A DNA stretch of 64,000 nucleotides, taken from assembly GCA_946406435.1 (NCBI GenBank), contig CAMJKP010000008.1, positions 1 through 64,000 of the forward strand. The letters run 5' to 3'. The DNA is from an uncultured Prevotellaceae bacterium (GTDB lineage Bacteria; Bacteroidota; Bacteroidia; Bacteroidales; Bacteroidaceae). The notes under the pieces are model-generated. The model saw only the letters and a program-made list of their open reading frames with translations, did not search any database and was not told the origin of the DNA. Both the position numbers and the translations under genes were made by a program. Shown here one piece after another: positions 9,601-18,592 of the stretch; position 1 is the stretch's first letter, and every line of letters starts with the position of its first letter.

Positions 9601-10960
9601 AGAACCTCTAAAGGCTGGTATCGTTTCAATTTACCTATATCAGGCAGGAAATCTCTATGATAAAGAAGACAAAAAAGGAGGCTCAAGACACATTACGTGG
9701 CGTCCTGTTTATATAATAGATGAGACAGGTAAACCTGTTGATTTCGTACAGCCTGCGACAAATGGTCTTATCACATACAATGATAACTTCTTCATTGGTG
9801 ACAAGCGTCGTGCTCAGTTCATTGAGGATATTGAGGCTACATACAACCAGACACTACAACAGGAACTTATTAATCTCAAAAATACTGATTACGAGAAGTT
9901 CCGCATCCTCATCGACAACTGGAACAACGCAGGTTGGAGACAGAAGGTGATTCCTACAGGTGATGGTGGCTATATGGTAATGTCTGACGCAGTTGTACGC
10001 TATACATTCAATGTACATCCAGGCAAGACATACTATCTGTTCTCTAATCAGACTCAGGTTGCAATCTCTGGTTTCAACTTTGAGCAAGGTCGTATGCTTA
10101 AAGTCAGCAACAATTACGAGACAGATCCTGTACGTAAAGTATCAAGAGGTTCTAAGCTCACTTGGCAAGACAATCTTGAGGATCAGCCTTCAATTACAAC
10201 CAGTGCTAACAAAGATATCACTACTGTAAACTACGTGCGTAACTTTGCTCAGGGCAAGTGGTCATCAATCTGTCTTCCATTCAGTATGAACAACAGGCAG
10301 ATGCGTGAGCAGTTCGGTGAGGAAACAGCAGTTGTTCTTCTCAAGACCATTCACGATGATGGTAAGATGGAGCTGATCTGGCACGTTAATCAGGATATCA
10401 TTGCTGGTTATCCTTATTTCATCCTTCCAAAGGGTAAGCTTAAGAATAAGAATGTAAAGAATGGTGTGATCACACAGATTACTGCTGACGCTTATCTCAA
10501 TGATAGGGTTAACGCTCAGCACCCACTCTTCTCAGTAGGTTCTAATGGTGAAACATTCGACTGGCAGGATGTATATGGTGGTGCTAACTACAAGAAAGAC
10601 TATCCATACGTATTCGAAGGTAACTTCAAGAAAGAGGAGCTTCCTGCAGGTTCATACGTGATGAGTAATAATGGTGCTCTTACAAAGATCAAGAATGCTG
10701 TTACAGCTAAGCCTTTCCGTGCATATCTGAAGTATCAGGGCTCTGACGCTAATCATGCTAAGCCTCTCTATACATCAATTAACTGGCAGAATGATCAGAC
10801 AACATCAATTGATGATATCATTTTCCAGAACGGAATCTTGATGGAGACATCTGACGTTTACAGCATCGATGGTACGGTTGTTCGTCGTGATGCAAAGAAT
10901 CTCTCAAATCTTTCAAAGGGCGTTTACATCGTTAACGGCAAGAAGTTTGTAGTAAAATAA
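6635..10960 (+). CDS. Very large secreted LamG-type protein with a type IX secretion-like tail
   Basis: A 1441-residue protein with a signal peptide ending near residue 23 (GVADAWG). Residues about 280-600 look like a LamG/concanavalin-type domain: FEDFEKLSDASF at the start, KKWHYVTYVMDNQLMRITIYLDG in the middle and AYDDIAIYSKALTQDEI at the end. Residues about 640-735 are a second beta domain, and about 790-875 resemble a bacterial Ig-like repeat (SPHVAYINKNGQIKMTGIAG). The last 36 residues (VYSIDGTVVRRD…SKGVYIVNGKKFVVK) form a type IX sorting-like tail. No catalytic motif is evident, so a surface adhesin or glycan-binding role is the best guess. A 71-codon gene follows after 22 bases. Confidence 0.6.
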   Translation: MKRFLKLNVIALATLLFLGVADAWGLGINKNVALNLTQEGGNGSWDGSKLSWTDSTWNLYKFTDWDNSDLSGYDKMVINVSNATPNKTYRVIITIDGTLYTYTTSGNGTKEIDIRKDFKNGNSSIQSISGDPLTKVESIRIGGYSNNGSITINSIKFHKPLAWDAEGKITFSATDFNLGDNVTKDANTFTFSKKNASISLDFDSNNDLATTDIQSVEVNITGTNSDRIKQGFNDTNTKDLSTAQRNKVSFGKFLLFNESNSKHPNITLNTVTFTKKKYVFNVAQNRIYFEDFEKLSDASFLDGKNAPTEAPNASQQGKYYLYGGRGKILSDPTFGKYYQNLADADEYTKSLSENFLRYTFTDSQRDYNEQEIKKTGAASVGFWVNGQVAVDYELPLERGSMFCIFSNDRFRKADNFDERARFMFDLSCNGWTYLYMPNTNSSGVDIGWNEFIYGEKARNSGVANPLQSLFGKDNYTNPLDQSKHKFYDDKKWHYVTYVMDNQLMRITIYLDGEKTGEIADWSKLPEAVHKDKTDKEPKGTADLVGRTKYLRNIILGGFTPHGLFYDRQYYSDAALAYDDIAIYSKALTQDEIRSIIEQKQYTPKEWHYGDSFKEYNESKGGHEEKNDVSGLGVNGTFDGDGENEGTGYLIVNSGTLTIPNVPQGYYVRVEYYGGDDATSSTGDGLEYVGLRIEDTPEDFWVATYKATKYGVNTYTLNVYDDIMIRSIVITPYQYAKLKYGNMEDDEFEPFDKDNKYVAFNVRRVDDTDTYIYSSEDNKVELGENPTLPVLSLNIDGARTEDGGLDYIDISNYVEGKHNPYIKYSSTSPHVAYINKNGQIKMTGIAGNTFIIAELVSDNLYNGSEVVDSFEIRIRKEENTLRLDNNQEVKVNDKFEKLDNITLTIGGWKHESTDTYNIPGVGTVSDSWANAADFEDPILGMAGVLDGFNQYSVGTHVARSESLGEFYPKQEFANNITPWNLPCRGAYIKVEPLKAGIVSIYLYQAGNLYDKEDKKGGSRHITWRPVYIIDETGKPVDFVQPATNGLITYNDNFFIGDKRRAQFIEDIEATYNQTLQQELINLKNTDYEKFRILIDNWNNAGWRQKVIPTGDGGYMVMSDAVVRYTFNVHPGKTYYLFSNQTQVAISGFNFEQGRMLKVSNNYETDPVRKVSRGSKLTWQDNLEDQPSITTSANKDITTVNYVRNFAQGKWSSICLPFSMNNRQMREQFGEETAVVLLKTIHDDGKMELIWHVNQDIIAGYPYFILPKGKLKNKNVKNGVITQITADAYLNDRVNAQHPLFSVGSNGETFDWQDVYGGANYKKDYPYVFEGNFKKEELPAGSYVMSNNGALTKIKNAVTAKPFRAYLKYQGSDANHAKPLYTSINWQNDQTTSIDDIIFQNGILMETSDVYSIDGTVVRRDAKNLSNLSKGVYIVNGKKFVVK

Positions 10961-10982
10961 CATTGTATTAGGATACATTTTT

Positions 10983-11198
10983 ATGAAGAAATTTTATATC
11001 TCTCCGGTCTGTGAGTATTTTCTCACAGACTCGGAGGCTACACTCCAGATAACATCTGCATATATTGGTTCAGGAGACCCAGGCGGTTTACTTCCTATTG
11101 ACCCTAATATTCCTGTAGATAATGGTGGAGGTACTGATATCGGATCAGGGGACTTTGCCAAAGGAGGCATGATTTGGAATAACACTATATTCGATTAA
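10983..11198 (+). CDS. Small Gly/Asp-rich companion protein, unknown function
   Basis: A 71-residue protein starting 22 bases after the large secreted protein, so probably co-transcribed. It has no signal peptide. The N-terminus MKKFYISPVCEYFLTDSEATL follows a pattern I associate with small Bacteroidales proteins (MKK-x-Y-x-x-P-x-x-E), and the C-terminal half is rich in Gly, Asp and Pro (GSGDPGG, DNGGGTDIGSGD). The reading frame carries no frameshift, but its reality rests on position, start context and this N-terminal pattern only. Function unknown. Confidence 0.5.
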   Translation: MKKFYISPVCEYFLTDSEATLQITSAYIGSGDPGGLLPIDPNIPVDNGGGTDIGSGDFAKGGMIWNNTIFD

Positions 11199-11362
11199 TA
11201 TACACCGATGGCGGCGTTGCGATAACGCCTAAAGAGAATATCTCTCTTTACTTGAAAATTACATATCTTTTTTGTATGTTCTTCGATTTTCCTTTTCATA
11301 AGGATTAGCGAAGGACATACTTTTTTGTGACACTAAATATATTACCATACTTCTTTCATGAG

Positions 11363-11457
11363 TCCTATGTTCCTCCCTTGTAAGTCCCATTTTCCTCCCA
11401 TTCATAGGAACGGATTTGAAACGGATTTGAAGCGAAGGAAGAACGAAGGTGAAGCGA
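11363..11457. repeat. 11-bp-phased array
   Basis: TCC recurs at 11363, 11374, 11385 and 11396; CG recurs at 11411, 11422, 11433, 11444 and 11455. The stretch around TAAGTCCCATTTTCCTCCC is almost the same as the minus strand of the array at 26899-27013. Confidence 0.85.
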
Positions 11458-11474
11458 AGGCTAAAAAATAACAA

Positions 11475-11547
11475 TTAACAATTAATAATTAACATAGGCT
11501 CCTACAAAAATCCATAAAGGATAGGCATGTTAATTATTAATTGTTAA
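11475..11547. repeat. Perfect 21-bp inverted repeat, A/T-rich
   Basis: Positions 11475-11495 and 11527-11547 are exact reverse complements (TTAACAATTAATAATTAACA… and its mirror) around a 31-base loop that has its own small ATCC/GGAT stem. Confidence 0.85.
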
Positions 11548-11555
11548 TTAAATCA

Positions 11556-11838
11556 GGTGTAATACTCTTGAAAAGAAAAAAAACAAAAAGTTTTTATACA
11601 GAGTATTACACCTTTTGTTGTTGTGTGTAATATTTTTGTTGATTATCAGTATGTTATATGTGGTGTAATACCCTTGAAAGTATTACACCATTTCGGGCGA
11701 TTTTGTGTAATAGTGGTGTAATACTTCAGAGAGTATTACACCAAGGCAAACAAATTGATTTTTAGTCTTTTAGTATGCTCAGAACATCAAAGGTGTAATA
11801 CTCTGCGTTGAAAACTTTTTGAAAAAAGTATTACACCA
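11556..11838. repeat. Alternating inverted copies of GGTGTAATACT
   Basis: GGTGTAATAC begins at 11556, 11662, 11715 and 11792. Its reverse complement, (A)GTATTACACC, ends at 11612, 11689, 11742 and 11838. The pairs 11662-11689 and 11715-11742 are tight hairpins; the outer two pairs have longer loops. Together with the array and inverted repeat above, this fills the 662-base gap between convergent genes. No ORF is credible in it. Confidence 0.85.
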
Positions 11839-11860
11839 AGTATTACATTGGAGTAAGATA

Positions 11861-12865
11861 TCAATTTTTACCCACCACTCCAACGAGAATAGTGTTTATA
11901 AGGAAATCTTCCTTAGACATCAGGCAGTAGCCATTCATACCCCACTGTTTACCCCAAGAATTCTTGCAAATAAAGAGCGTGTCGCCTTGTTTGTTCTTGG
12001 TTAGGCCTACTATAGCCATTGCATGCTGATCGGTCGTTATAAAGCGTTCTAAGGCCTTTTGACGAAGCGAAGTGATGTCTCCGTCAATAGATGGTTTCTT
12101 TTTGCGTGGCATTTGTCCTTCCCAATATACGGGATGATGGTTTTGCAATGCCTCTATAACCTTAGAATATATATCGTTAATAGGCTCGTTCATGATGGCA
12201 TGACGACGGTGGTTGTCAGGCACTTCGAGCACGAAACGTTTGCCGTATGGATGATGTTTGTAGGATGTTAACCAAGTCATTTTAATGCCATACAGAAGAC
12301 TACCTCCAAACTGCTTCGGAGTGTAGTGAGCACTATAAAGATAAAACCCTTGTCTTAGGTTGTGTGGAATGAATGGCAGAGCCTTATCTACTTCTTTGTT
12401 GAGAGTATTTAATCCCTTACGGTGTTTTATGGCAATTCCAACCTTTTGTTTGACAAGTCTTGCTAAAGCCCTACTGTTGAGATCATCAGGACAGTATGTA
12501 CTCCATTGTACCATACCATATTCCTTTAGCAATCGCTCTGCATCAGGTCCTATTCCTCTTACGCTTACAGGCATAGTGCCTTGTGACAGATAACTTTCTG
12601 ATGCCTGTTCCTGAAGTAAATTACGAACCAACCATATAGGTGACAGGTTCATTGAGTCACCATAGTTCTCTATTCGCTCAGTCTCTATACAGGCAAGATA
12701 TGCATATATCCAGCAAGCTTCCACTTTCCCTTGATCTTTTATGGGGGTTGTTCGAAGGGAGTTGCTTAGGAATGATAAAGAAGTAGTATCTTTGCTCTTT
12801 TCCCGTCGTGTGCAGGAAGTAAAAAGCAAAGATGCAACTAATATTATAAACAAGGATCTTACCAT
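11861..12865 (-). CDS. Papain-like (C1) cysteine peptidase lipoprotein
   Basis: A 334-residue protein with a lipoprotein signal (LFTSC, Cys18), so probably bound to a membrane facing the periplasm or outside. The C1 catalytic set is complete: Gln45 and Cys51 in KDQGKVEACW, His281 in TTDQHAMAIVG and Asn302 in CKNSWGKQWGMNGY. It resembles the bleomycin-hydrolase/aminopeptidase C branch in spacing but is shorter. It starts 8 bases after the stop of the SNF2 helicase and is the last gene of the minus-strand run that begins at nadA. A link between a secreted protease and a cytoplasmic helicase is not obvious; co-transcription is inferred from spacing only. Confidence 0.82.
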   Translation of the reverse strand: MVRSLFIILVASLLFTSCTRREKSKDTTSLSFLSNSLRTTPIKDQGKVEACWIYAYLACIETERIENYGDSMNLSPIWLVRNLLQEQASESYLSQGTMPVSVRGIGPDAERLLKEYGMVQWSTYCPDDLNSRALARLVKQKVGIAIKHRKGLNTLNKEVDKALPFIPHNLRQGFYLYSAHYTPKQFGGSLLYGIKMTWLTSYKHHPYGKRFVLEVPDNHRRHAIMNEPINDIYSKVIEALQNHHPVYWEGQMPRKKKPSIDGDITSLRQKALERFITTDQHAMAIVGLTKNKQGDTLFICKNSWGKQWGMNGYCLMSKEDFLINTILVGVVGKN

Positions 12866-12873
12866 ATATTTTT

Positions 12874-15800
12874 TTACTTTATCATCTCAAGTAAATCTTT
12901 ACCTGTTATCTTACCACTCATATCAGTACCTTCGAGGATGTTCTCCGCAAGATCACGCTTCTGCTCATGTAATCGCTTAATCTTTTCCTCGATAGTTCCA
13001 GAAGATAGGAAATGATATACAGTAACGGCATTATGCTGTCCAATACGATGTGCACGGTCGGTGGCTTGCTGTTCAATGGCAGGATTCCACCAAGGGTCAA
13101 GGTGGAAAACATAGTTTGCACGGGTAAGATTGAGTCCCAGACCTCCAGCCTTGAGGGAAATGACAAATACTGGGCATTCGCCTGCCTGAAACTGTTCTAC
13201 AAGCTTCTGACGCTCTTTTACAGGTATAGAACCGTCGATATAGAGATATGGGATGTTGGCTTTTTCCAACGCTTTCAATACAATGGCAAGGAAAGATGTG
13301 AACTGGCTGAATACAAGTGCACCATCACCGCTCTCTATGATAGGTTCAAGAGCTTCAATAAGAGCCTCAATCTTTGATGATTTTCCCTTCCAATTCTTCT
13401 CTACAAGTTGTGGAGAGCAGGCAGCTTGGCGCAAACGTGTAATTTCAGCAAGGGCATTAACCGACACTTTATCAGAATCTTCTGATTCAAGCATGTGTTG
13501 AGCACGTTCACGGATAATCTCATATACAGCCATTTCCTCTGGAGAGAGGTTTACGGTTTGGTATATTTCTGTCTTCTCTGGAAGTTCGTCAAGCACCTTC
13601 TCCTTCGTTCTGCGAAGCATAAACGGATGTACTATACGGTCAAGCTGTTCCTGTCGTTCCTTGTCCTTTGCCACCTCAATAGGGGCGATGAAACGGCGTG
13701 AGAAATCCTCATAGCTTCCGAGAAGTCCAGGATTAACGAACTGGAAAAGATTCCAGAGTTCCCCAAGATGGTTCTGTACAGGAGTACCCGTCAGCATGAC
13801 ACGGTATTTACTCTTTAGCTGCATGGCAACACCAGAAGTCTTTGCACCTCGATTCTTTATCACATGAGCCTCATCAAGTACGGCTGTAGTCCATTCCTTT
13901 TGAGTTATCTCTGTCTTGACAGAGAGGAGCAAGCCGTATGTACAGATGACCACATCACCAGTCTTCGCTTCTGAAATACAGGTTGAGCGGTTATTGGTGA
14001 AGTTGAGAATAGATACATTAAGTGAAGGAGCAAACTTTTCAATTTCCGTTTTCCAGTTAGGTGCTACAGAGGCTGGTGCAACGACAAGAGCTGGTCCTTC
14101 GTTTGCCTTAAAGAGCAGGTATGTGATAGTCTGTATTGTCTTACCAAGTCCCATGTCATCAGCAAGCAATGCTCCTGCCCCCCATGAGTTAAGACGAGCA
14201 ATCCATTGATATCCCTCCACCTGATAGCCACGTAGGGTAGCATTAAGGGTTGTAGGGATTTCTGGCTTATATTCACTTGAGTCAAGGATTCGTTGTCTTA
14301 TCTCAATTAGTTCAGGGTCAACTTCCAGATGAAGTTCACCGTCAACCATACTTGTATCGAGTAATGCAGCCGAGAAAGCCGACATCTGTAGATGACCACG
14401 TTGGCGTGAAGCAAGAGCATCCAATGACATGAGTTGTCTATGCAGACGTTCACTCAATGCTATATACTCGTTTTCACCAAGACGGATGAACCTATTACGA
14501 CTTTGACCTATAAGGTCGAGAAGGTCGGCAACAGAGATTTTAGTATTCTCGTCTAATTGTACAGTACCTTCCATCTCAAACCATCCGTTCTTGTTCTTCT
14601 TCAGCGATGCATTCCACTGTGAAGCGGTATAACGGTGGTTGAGCCTTAGTTTGTGTCCTTCCGGCCATTCCAGAACATACGGAGAGTTTTCACCCTTCTC
14701 ACGGATGAAATCAAGGATAGGAAGTAGTCCATAGGCATCAACCTGGAATGTCTTCTCTGGTGGCAGAGTTCCTTCTACTCCATTCACCAGATTATAATAG
14801 TTGGAACGTTCTTTCTCCAAGTCACGCTCTACACAGACACGTGTAGCACCCGTAATATCGAATATCACCGAACTTCCTTCACCAGGTGCACATTGTGCTC
14901 GACCATCGGCAAGTGGTCGGCAGAAGATGCTGACAATATATGCCTCCTTGCCTTGAGGACGCATTTGCAAGGTAATGTTTGATGTTCCTTTAATAGTATC
15001 AAGCGTTGAGCCTCCTTTGATGAGTGAAGAATGTACCTCTACCTTTCCGCGAAGGCTTTCAAGGAAGTGCGATAGCGTTTCCTCTGCATCAAGTGGGAAC
15101 TTACCCAAGTCGAGTAATTGGCTGAAATAAGGGCGCAGTTCCGGTGTCATACGGAGATAGTTAATGCTTGAAGCACCACGGGAAACTATCAAGTAATCCT
15201 TATCCACCTGTTCTTCCGGAACATTACTCTTGATGGTAAATTCTGTATCTGAACGTTCTATCACCAGATATGGCATTTCCTCAGATACGGTAACAAGAGT
15301 GTAGGGTGCCCATCTACCGACATATAGTCGGGAATGGGAGGTCATCTCGGGAAGCACATTGGCAAGACTCACATAATAAAGAGAACTCTTACTGCCATAG
15401 CGTTCACGATTACGGATTCGCAAATCCTCAGGATCCATGTTCTCGTCAGGCATAGCCATGAAGTTGGAATAGCCTACCACCTTACCGGCACTCCATCCAC
15501 CAGACTTCAAAATCTGTTGCTGACGCACCTCACAAACATTATCATCAATGCTGTGCATGAAATATGCCAGACGCTCTGACTGTTCTGCATCTTTTATCTG
15601 CTCCATCTTATTGGCAGACAGAGATTCAAGCACGTATTCCCATTGTTGCTTGACATATATGGATGTGAGCAGATGGTTCTCGTAGTATGATTTCTCGGCA
15701 AGTTTATGCTCTTTCTCGCTCAATGGACTGAATTTCTCGTAGTCATATTTGATACAGAGCCATTGAGGTGAATATGTCTCTATACCATATTCTGTAAGAA

Positions 15801-16869
15801 CATTCGTCCTACCGAGATAGTTTACCAGAAGTACGAAAAGTTGTTTAGAAAGATTGTCAACAGTAGGGAATAGAAGACGTATGTCTGTAACATACCCTTT
15901 TCTGTTGGTAAATGCGCAAGCTAATGCCCAGGCAGCCTTTATTTCATCTTCCTTTATCTTCTTTTCATTACGTCTGATGAAGTTGGCAATCATACTCTCA
16001 CCGTTGGCAGTACCCTCACGCTTACAGCAGATAATGTATATGAAGTTTGCTATGCTTGTCGGCAGGTTTGTGCTTGCTATAGTCTTTGATGTCTTTGTGT
16101 TGTAGATAACCTGTGCCTTTCGGAATTCCTTTAGGGCATCAGAATAATGACCTTTGAAGGTGAGAACCATTGCAGAAAGCAGATGGGCATCACATATAGG
16201 TTTGTCTGTGATAGTCTTTGGTTTCTTTCCCTCTGCAAGATATGCATATAGATAGATTGAATATAGCAGTTCATCTCTTCTCAGGTCTGTGGAATAGTTG
16301 CGAGCCTCCGCAAGTGTTATTATACGTTTGCTTTCAATCAGCATCTCACCCTTGTAGCATAGTTGGAGCACACCATTAATGAGTTCCACGAAGCTTGTTT
16401 CTGTGATATGCGATAGCAAGGCCATATATTTATCATCATTGATGATAGGTTGAAGATATGCAACGTCGCTACCGAATATAATTGAAGCCTCTGATGTATT
16501 GCTATAATGACTGCGGATATACTCGCATAATGCTATTTGTATGGGCTTCTGATTCATCTGGAAATATTGGAATACCTTGCACAGCACCTCCAATATGCCG
16601 TTTCCCTCATCGGTATCATAGAGCCACTCCAATACCTTCACCATCACGTTAGGTGATATACGATACATCAGCTCACGATACGTGAAGTTATACGTGCCAC
16701 GCACAAGAAAGCCGTCATTGACAAGTTTAAGATGGAGGCTTCCTCCATCAAAATTCTTGTCAACCTTCAATATGCGTGCCGCGATATCAGTTGGCAGAAT
16801 GCTATCCGTATCTTGGGTAGCAAAATAACCGAGTAAAAGTTTTTCTGAATAAGAAAGTCCCTCTAACAT
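12874..16869 (-). CDS. SNF2-family DNA-dependent ATPase (RapA/HepA-like)
   Basis: A 1331-residue cytoplasmic protein. The N-terminal 850 residues are a large helical and beta region without motifs I can name. The C-terminal 450 residues form a full SNF2 motor: GALLADDMGLGKT (Walker A, about residue 900), VLDEAHVIKNR (motif II, about 995), MLTGTPVQNHLGELWNLF, and the helicase C part with FQAGECPVFVISLKAGGLGLN and DRAHRIGQ (motif VI). Such motors remodel protein-DNA or RNA polymerase-DNA complexes. The start codon abuts the sufE stop with no gap. Although SNF2 proteins occur in defence islands, the neighbours here are housekeeping genes, so a chromosomal role is more likely. Confidence 0.9.
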   Translation of the reverse strand: MLEGLSYSEKLLLGYFATQDTDSILPTDIAARILKVDKNFDGGSLHLKLVNDGFLVRGTYNFTYRELMYRISPNVMVKVLEWLYDTDEGNGILEVLCKVFQYFQMNQKPIQIALCEYIRSHYSNTSEASIIFGSDVAYLQPIINDDKYMALLSHITETSFVELINGVLQLCYKGEMLIESKRIITLAEARNYSTDLRRDELLYSIYLYAYLAEGKKPKTITDKPICDAHLLSAMVLTFKGHYSDALKEFRKAQVIYNTKTSKTIASTNLPTSIANFIYIICCKREGTANGESMIANFIRRNEKKIKEDEIKAAWALACAFTNRKGYVTDIRLLFPTVDNLSKQLFVLLVNYLGRTNVLTEYGIETYSPQWLCIKYDYEKFSPLSEKEHKLAEKSYYENHLLTSIYVKQQWEYVLESLSANKMEQIKDAEQSERLAYFMHSIDDNVCEVRQQQILKSGGWSAGKVVGYSNFMAMPDENMDPEDLRIRNRERYGSKSSLYYVSLANVLPEMTSHSRLYVGRWAPYTLVTVSEEMPYLVIERSDTEFTIKSNVPEEQVDKDYLIVSRGASSINYLRMTPELRPYFSQLLDLGKFPLDAEETLSHFLESLRGKVEVHSSLIKGGSTLDTIKGTSNITLQMRPQGKEAYIVSIFCRPLADGRAQCAPGEGSSVIFDITGATRVCVERDLEKERSNYYNLVNGVEGTLPPEKTFQVDAYGLLPILDFIREKGENSPYVLEWPEGHKLRLNHRYTASQWNASLKKNKNGWFEMEGTVQLDENTKISVADLLDLIGQSRNRFIRLGENEYIALSERLHRQLMSLDALASRQRGHLQMSAFSAALLDTSMVDGELHLEVDPELIEIRQRILDSSEYKPEIPTTLNATLRGYQVEGYQWIARLNSWGAGALLADDMGLGKTIQTITYLLFKANEGPALVVAPASVAPNWKTEIEKFAPSLNVSILNFTNNRSTCISEAKTGDVVICTYGLLLSVKTEITQKEWTTAVLDEAHVIKNRGAKTSGVAMQLKSKYRVMLTGTPVQNHLGELWNLFQFVNPGLLGSYEDFSRRFIAPIEVAKDKERQEQLDRIVHPFMLRRTKEKVLDELPEKTEIYQTVNLSPEEMAVYEIIRERAQHMLESEDSDKVSVNALAEITRLRQAACSPQLVEKNWKGKSSKIEALIEALEPIIESGDGALVFSQFTSFLAIVLKALEKANIPYLYIDGSIPVKERQKLVEQFQAGECPVFVISLKAGGLGLNLTRANYVFHLDPWWNPAIEQQATDRAHRIGQHNAVTVYHFLSSGTIEEKIKRLHEQKRDLAENILEGTDMSGKITGKDLLEMIK

Positions 16870-17289
16870 TTATTTCATTGTATAGGCCAGAGCGTATGCC
16901 TTGACCTGTTTTACCATTGCAAGAAGACCATTTGAGCGTGTTGGTGAAAGATGATCCTTCAGACCTATTGCCTCTATGAAATAGAGGTCAGCATCAAGAA
17001 TCTCCTGTGGCTTGTGTCCGCTGATAACACGTATCAGAAGCGCAATGATACCCTTCACAATCAGGGCATCGCTCTCCGCAGAGAATACGAGATTGCCCTC
17101 AGCATCACGGTCACACTGAAGCCATACACGAGACTGACAACCATCAATAAGATTCTGTTCTGTCTTGTATTTCTCGTCAAGAGGCTCTTGCTCATTACCT
17201 AAGTCAATGAGCAACTGATACTTATCCATCCAGTCGTCAAATGCGCTGAACTCTTCTATTACCTCGTCTTGTATATCGTTTATTGTCAT
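16870..17289 (-). CDS. sufE: SufE-family sulfur acceptor protein
   Basis: A 139-residue protein, the normal length for SufE. SufE takes sulfane sulfur from a cysteine desulfurase (SufS) for Fe-S cluster assembly. The acceptor cysteine is Cys51 in LIDGCQSRVWL, and the C-terminal GLKDHLSPTRSNGL block is typical of the family. No sufS or sufBCD lies in the window. Its place between a U32 hydroxylase and nadA, which both use or are expected to use Fe-S clusters, makes functional sense. It is 28 bases from the U32 stop and directly abuts the helicase gene. Confidence 0.9.
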   Translation of the reverse strand: MTINDIQDEVIEEFSAFDDWMDKYQLLIDLGNEQEPLDEKYKTEQNLIDGCQSRVWLQCDRDAEGNLVFSAESDALIVKGIIALLIRVISGHKPQEILDADLYFIEAIGLKDHLSPTRSNGLLAMVKQVKAYALAYTMK

Positions 17290-17317
17290 TTTCTTTACAC
17301 TATACTCTTTACTCTTT

Positions 17318-18583
17318 CTACTTTACACTCTCCAAGATAAACAGCTTATCACTTGGTCGTACCTTGTCAGGAACGGCAATACTAATTCTCCAACCCTTCT
17401 TTGCCGTCTGAACAGGCTTTAAGTCATAGCGTATCTCATTGCAGTCAAGATACATAGCACCAGTCGTAGGACCTGTGATAAGCAACTTGTCTCCAACCTT
17501 TATCTCATGAGCCTCAACCTGAAACTCTGCAACGCCAATCTTAGAGAAGTATTTTATCGTTTTTGCACAATACACCTTCTTCTCTGTAGCCTTTGAGCCG
17601 TATGAGTCATTCCATTCGCCAAGTGTCTGTCCCTGATAGTAGCCATCCCAGAAACCACGGTTGAAGACACGAGCAAGACGCTCGTCCCAGGCATCCTTTG
17701 CTGCCTCGGTAAAGAGTTTCTCTTCATCTGACGAATCAGCATCATGAAGAACAGCATTGATAGCCTCACGATAGCAACGAACCACGGTATCAACATACTC
17801 AGGACCACGTGCACGTCCTTCTATCTTGAACACACGCACACCAGCATCCATCATCTTGTCAATGAAGCGTATTGTCTTCAGATCCTTTGGCGACATGATA
17901 TACTTGTTATCAACAAGAAGTTCGTTGCCTGTCTCGGCATCAGTAACATCATACTTTCTACGGCATATCTGAACACATTCTCCACGATTAGCCGAACGAC
18001 CTGCATTGTGAAGTGAGAGATAGCATTTGCCAGAGATAGCCATGCACAAAGCTCCGTGACAGAACATTTCTATGCGTATAGGCTCACCAGAAGGACCACA
18101 GATATTCTCCTTCACAGCCTGCTCATAAATAACCTTCACCTGATCCATACGGAGCTCACGGGCAAGTACCACCACATCAGCAAACTGGGCATAGAAACGC
18201 AGAGCCTCTATATTGGAGATATTGAGCTGTGTTGAGAGGTGAACCTCCTGACCAACCTTTTGGCAATAGGTCATCACAGCCACGTCAGACGCAATAACGG
18301 CACTAATACCTGCCTCCTTGGCTGCATCTATTATCTCGTGCATCTGCTCAATATCCTCGCCGTAAATGATAGTATTCACGGTGAGATATGTCTTTATGCC
18401 CTTTGCATCACACGTAGCAGCAATCTCTCGAAGGTCTTCTATCGTGAATGTAGATGCCGAATGAGCACGCATATTTAGCTTCTCAATGCCGAAGTAGATT
18501 GAATCTGCTCCGGCATTGATTGCAGCAGCAAGTGACTCGCGAGAGCCAACAGGCGCCATTATTTCGTATAGTTCTTTTGTCAT
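17318..18583 (-). CDS. Peptidase U32 family protein (TrhP-like tRNA hydroxylation)
   Basis: A 421-residue protein with the U32 signature EMFCHGALCMAISGKCYLS (Cys175, 180 and 187) plus Cys203 and Cys207 in RGECVQICRRKY, which are likely metal or Fe-S ligands. The N-terminal two thirds look like a TIM-barrel (APVGSRESLAAAINAGADSIYFG). In E. coli and Bacillus, related proteins hydroxylate uridine 34 of tRNA using prephenate; the peptidase name is historical. A palindromic element starts 10 bases upstream of the start codon. The gene is in line with cysS and sufE. Confidence 0.85.
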   Translation of the reverse strand: MTKELYEIMAPVGSRESLAAAINAGADSIYFGIEKLNMRAHSASTFTIEDLREIAATCDAKGIKTYLTVNTIIYGEDIEQMHEIIDAAKEAGISAVIASDVAVMTYCQKVGQEVHLSTQLNISNIEALRFYAQFADVVVLARELRMDQVKVIYEQAVKENICGPSGEPIRIEMFCHGALCMAISGKCYLSLHNAGRSANRGECVQICRRKYDVTDAETGNELLVDNKYIMSPKDLKTIRFIDKMMDAGVRVFKIEGRARGPEYVDTVVRCYREAINAVLHDADSSDEEKLFTEAAKDAWDERLARVFNRGFWDGYYQGQTLGEWNDSYGSKATEKKVYCAKTIKYFSKIGVAEFQVEAHEIKVGDKLLITGPTTGAMYLDCNEIRYDLKPVQTAKKGWRISIAVPDKVRPSDKLFILESVK

Positions 18584-18592
18584 AAAAGCCTA

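Noticed and set aside
10983..11198. Ribosomally made, modified peptide (RiPP) precursor
   Set aside because: The Gly/Asp-rich tail could suggest it, but there is no modifying enzyme, protease or exporter gene nearby, so I call only a small unknown protein.
12874..16869. Defence island around the SNF2 helicase
   Set aside because: No nuclease, methylase or other defence gene is adjacent; the flanks are sufE, a tRNA modification gene, cysS and nadA.
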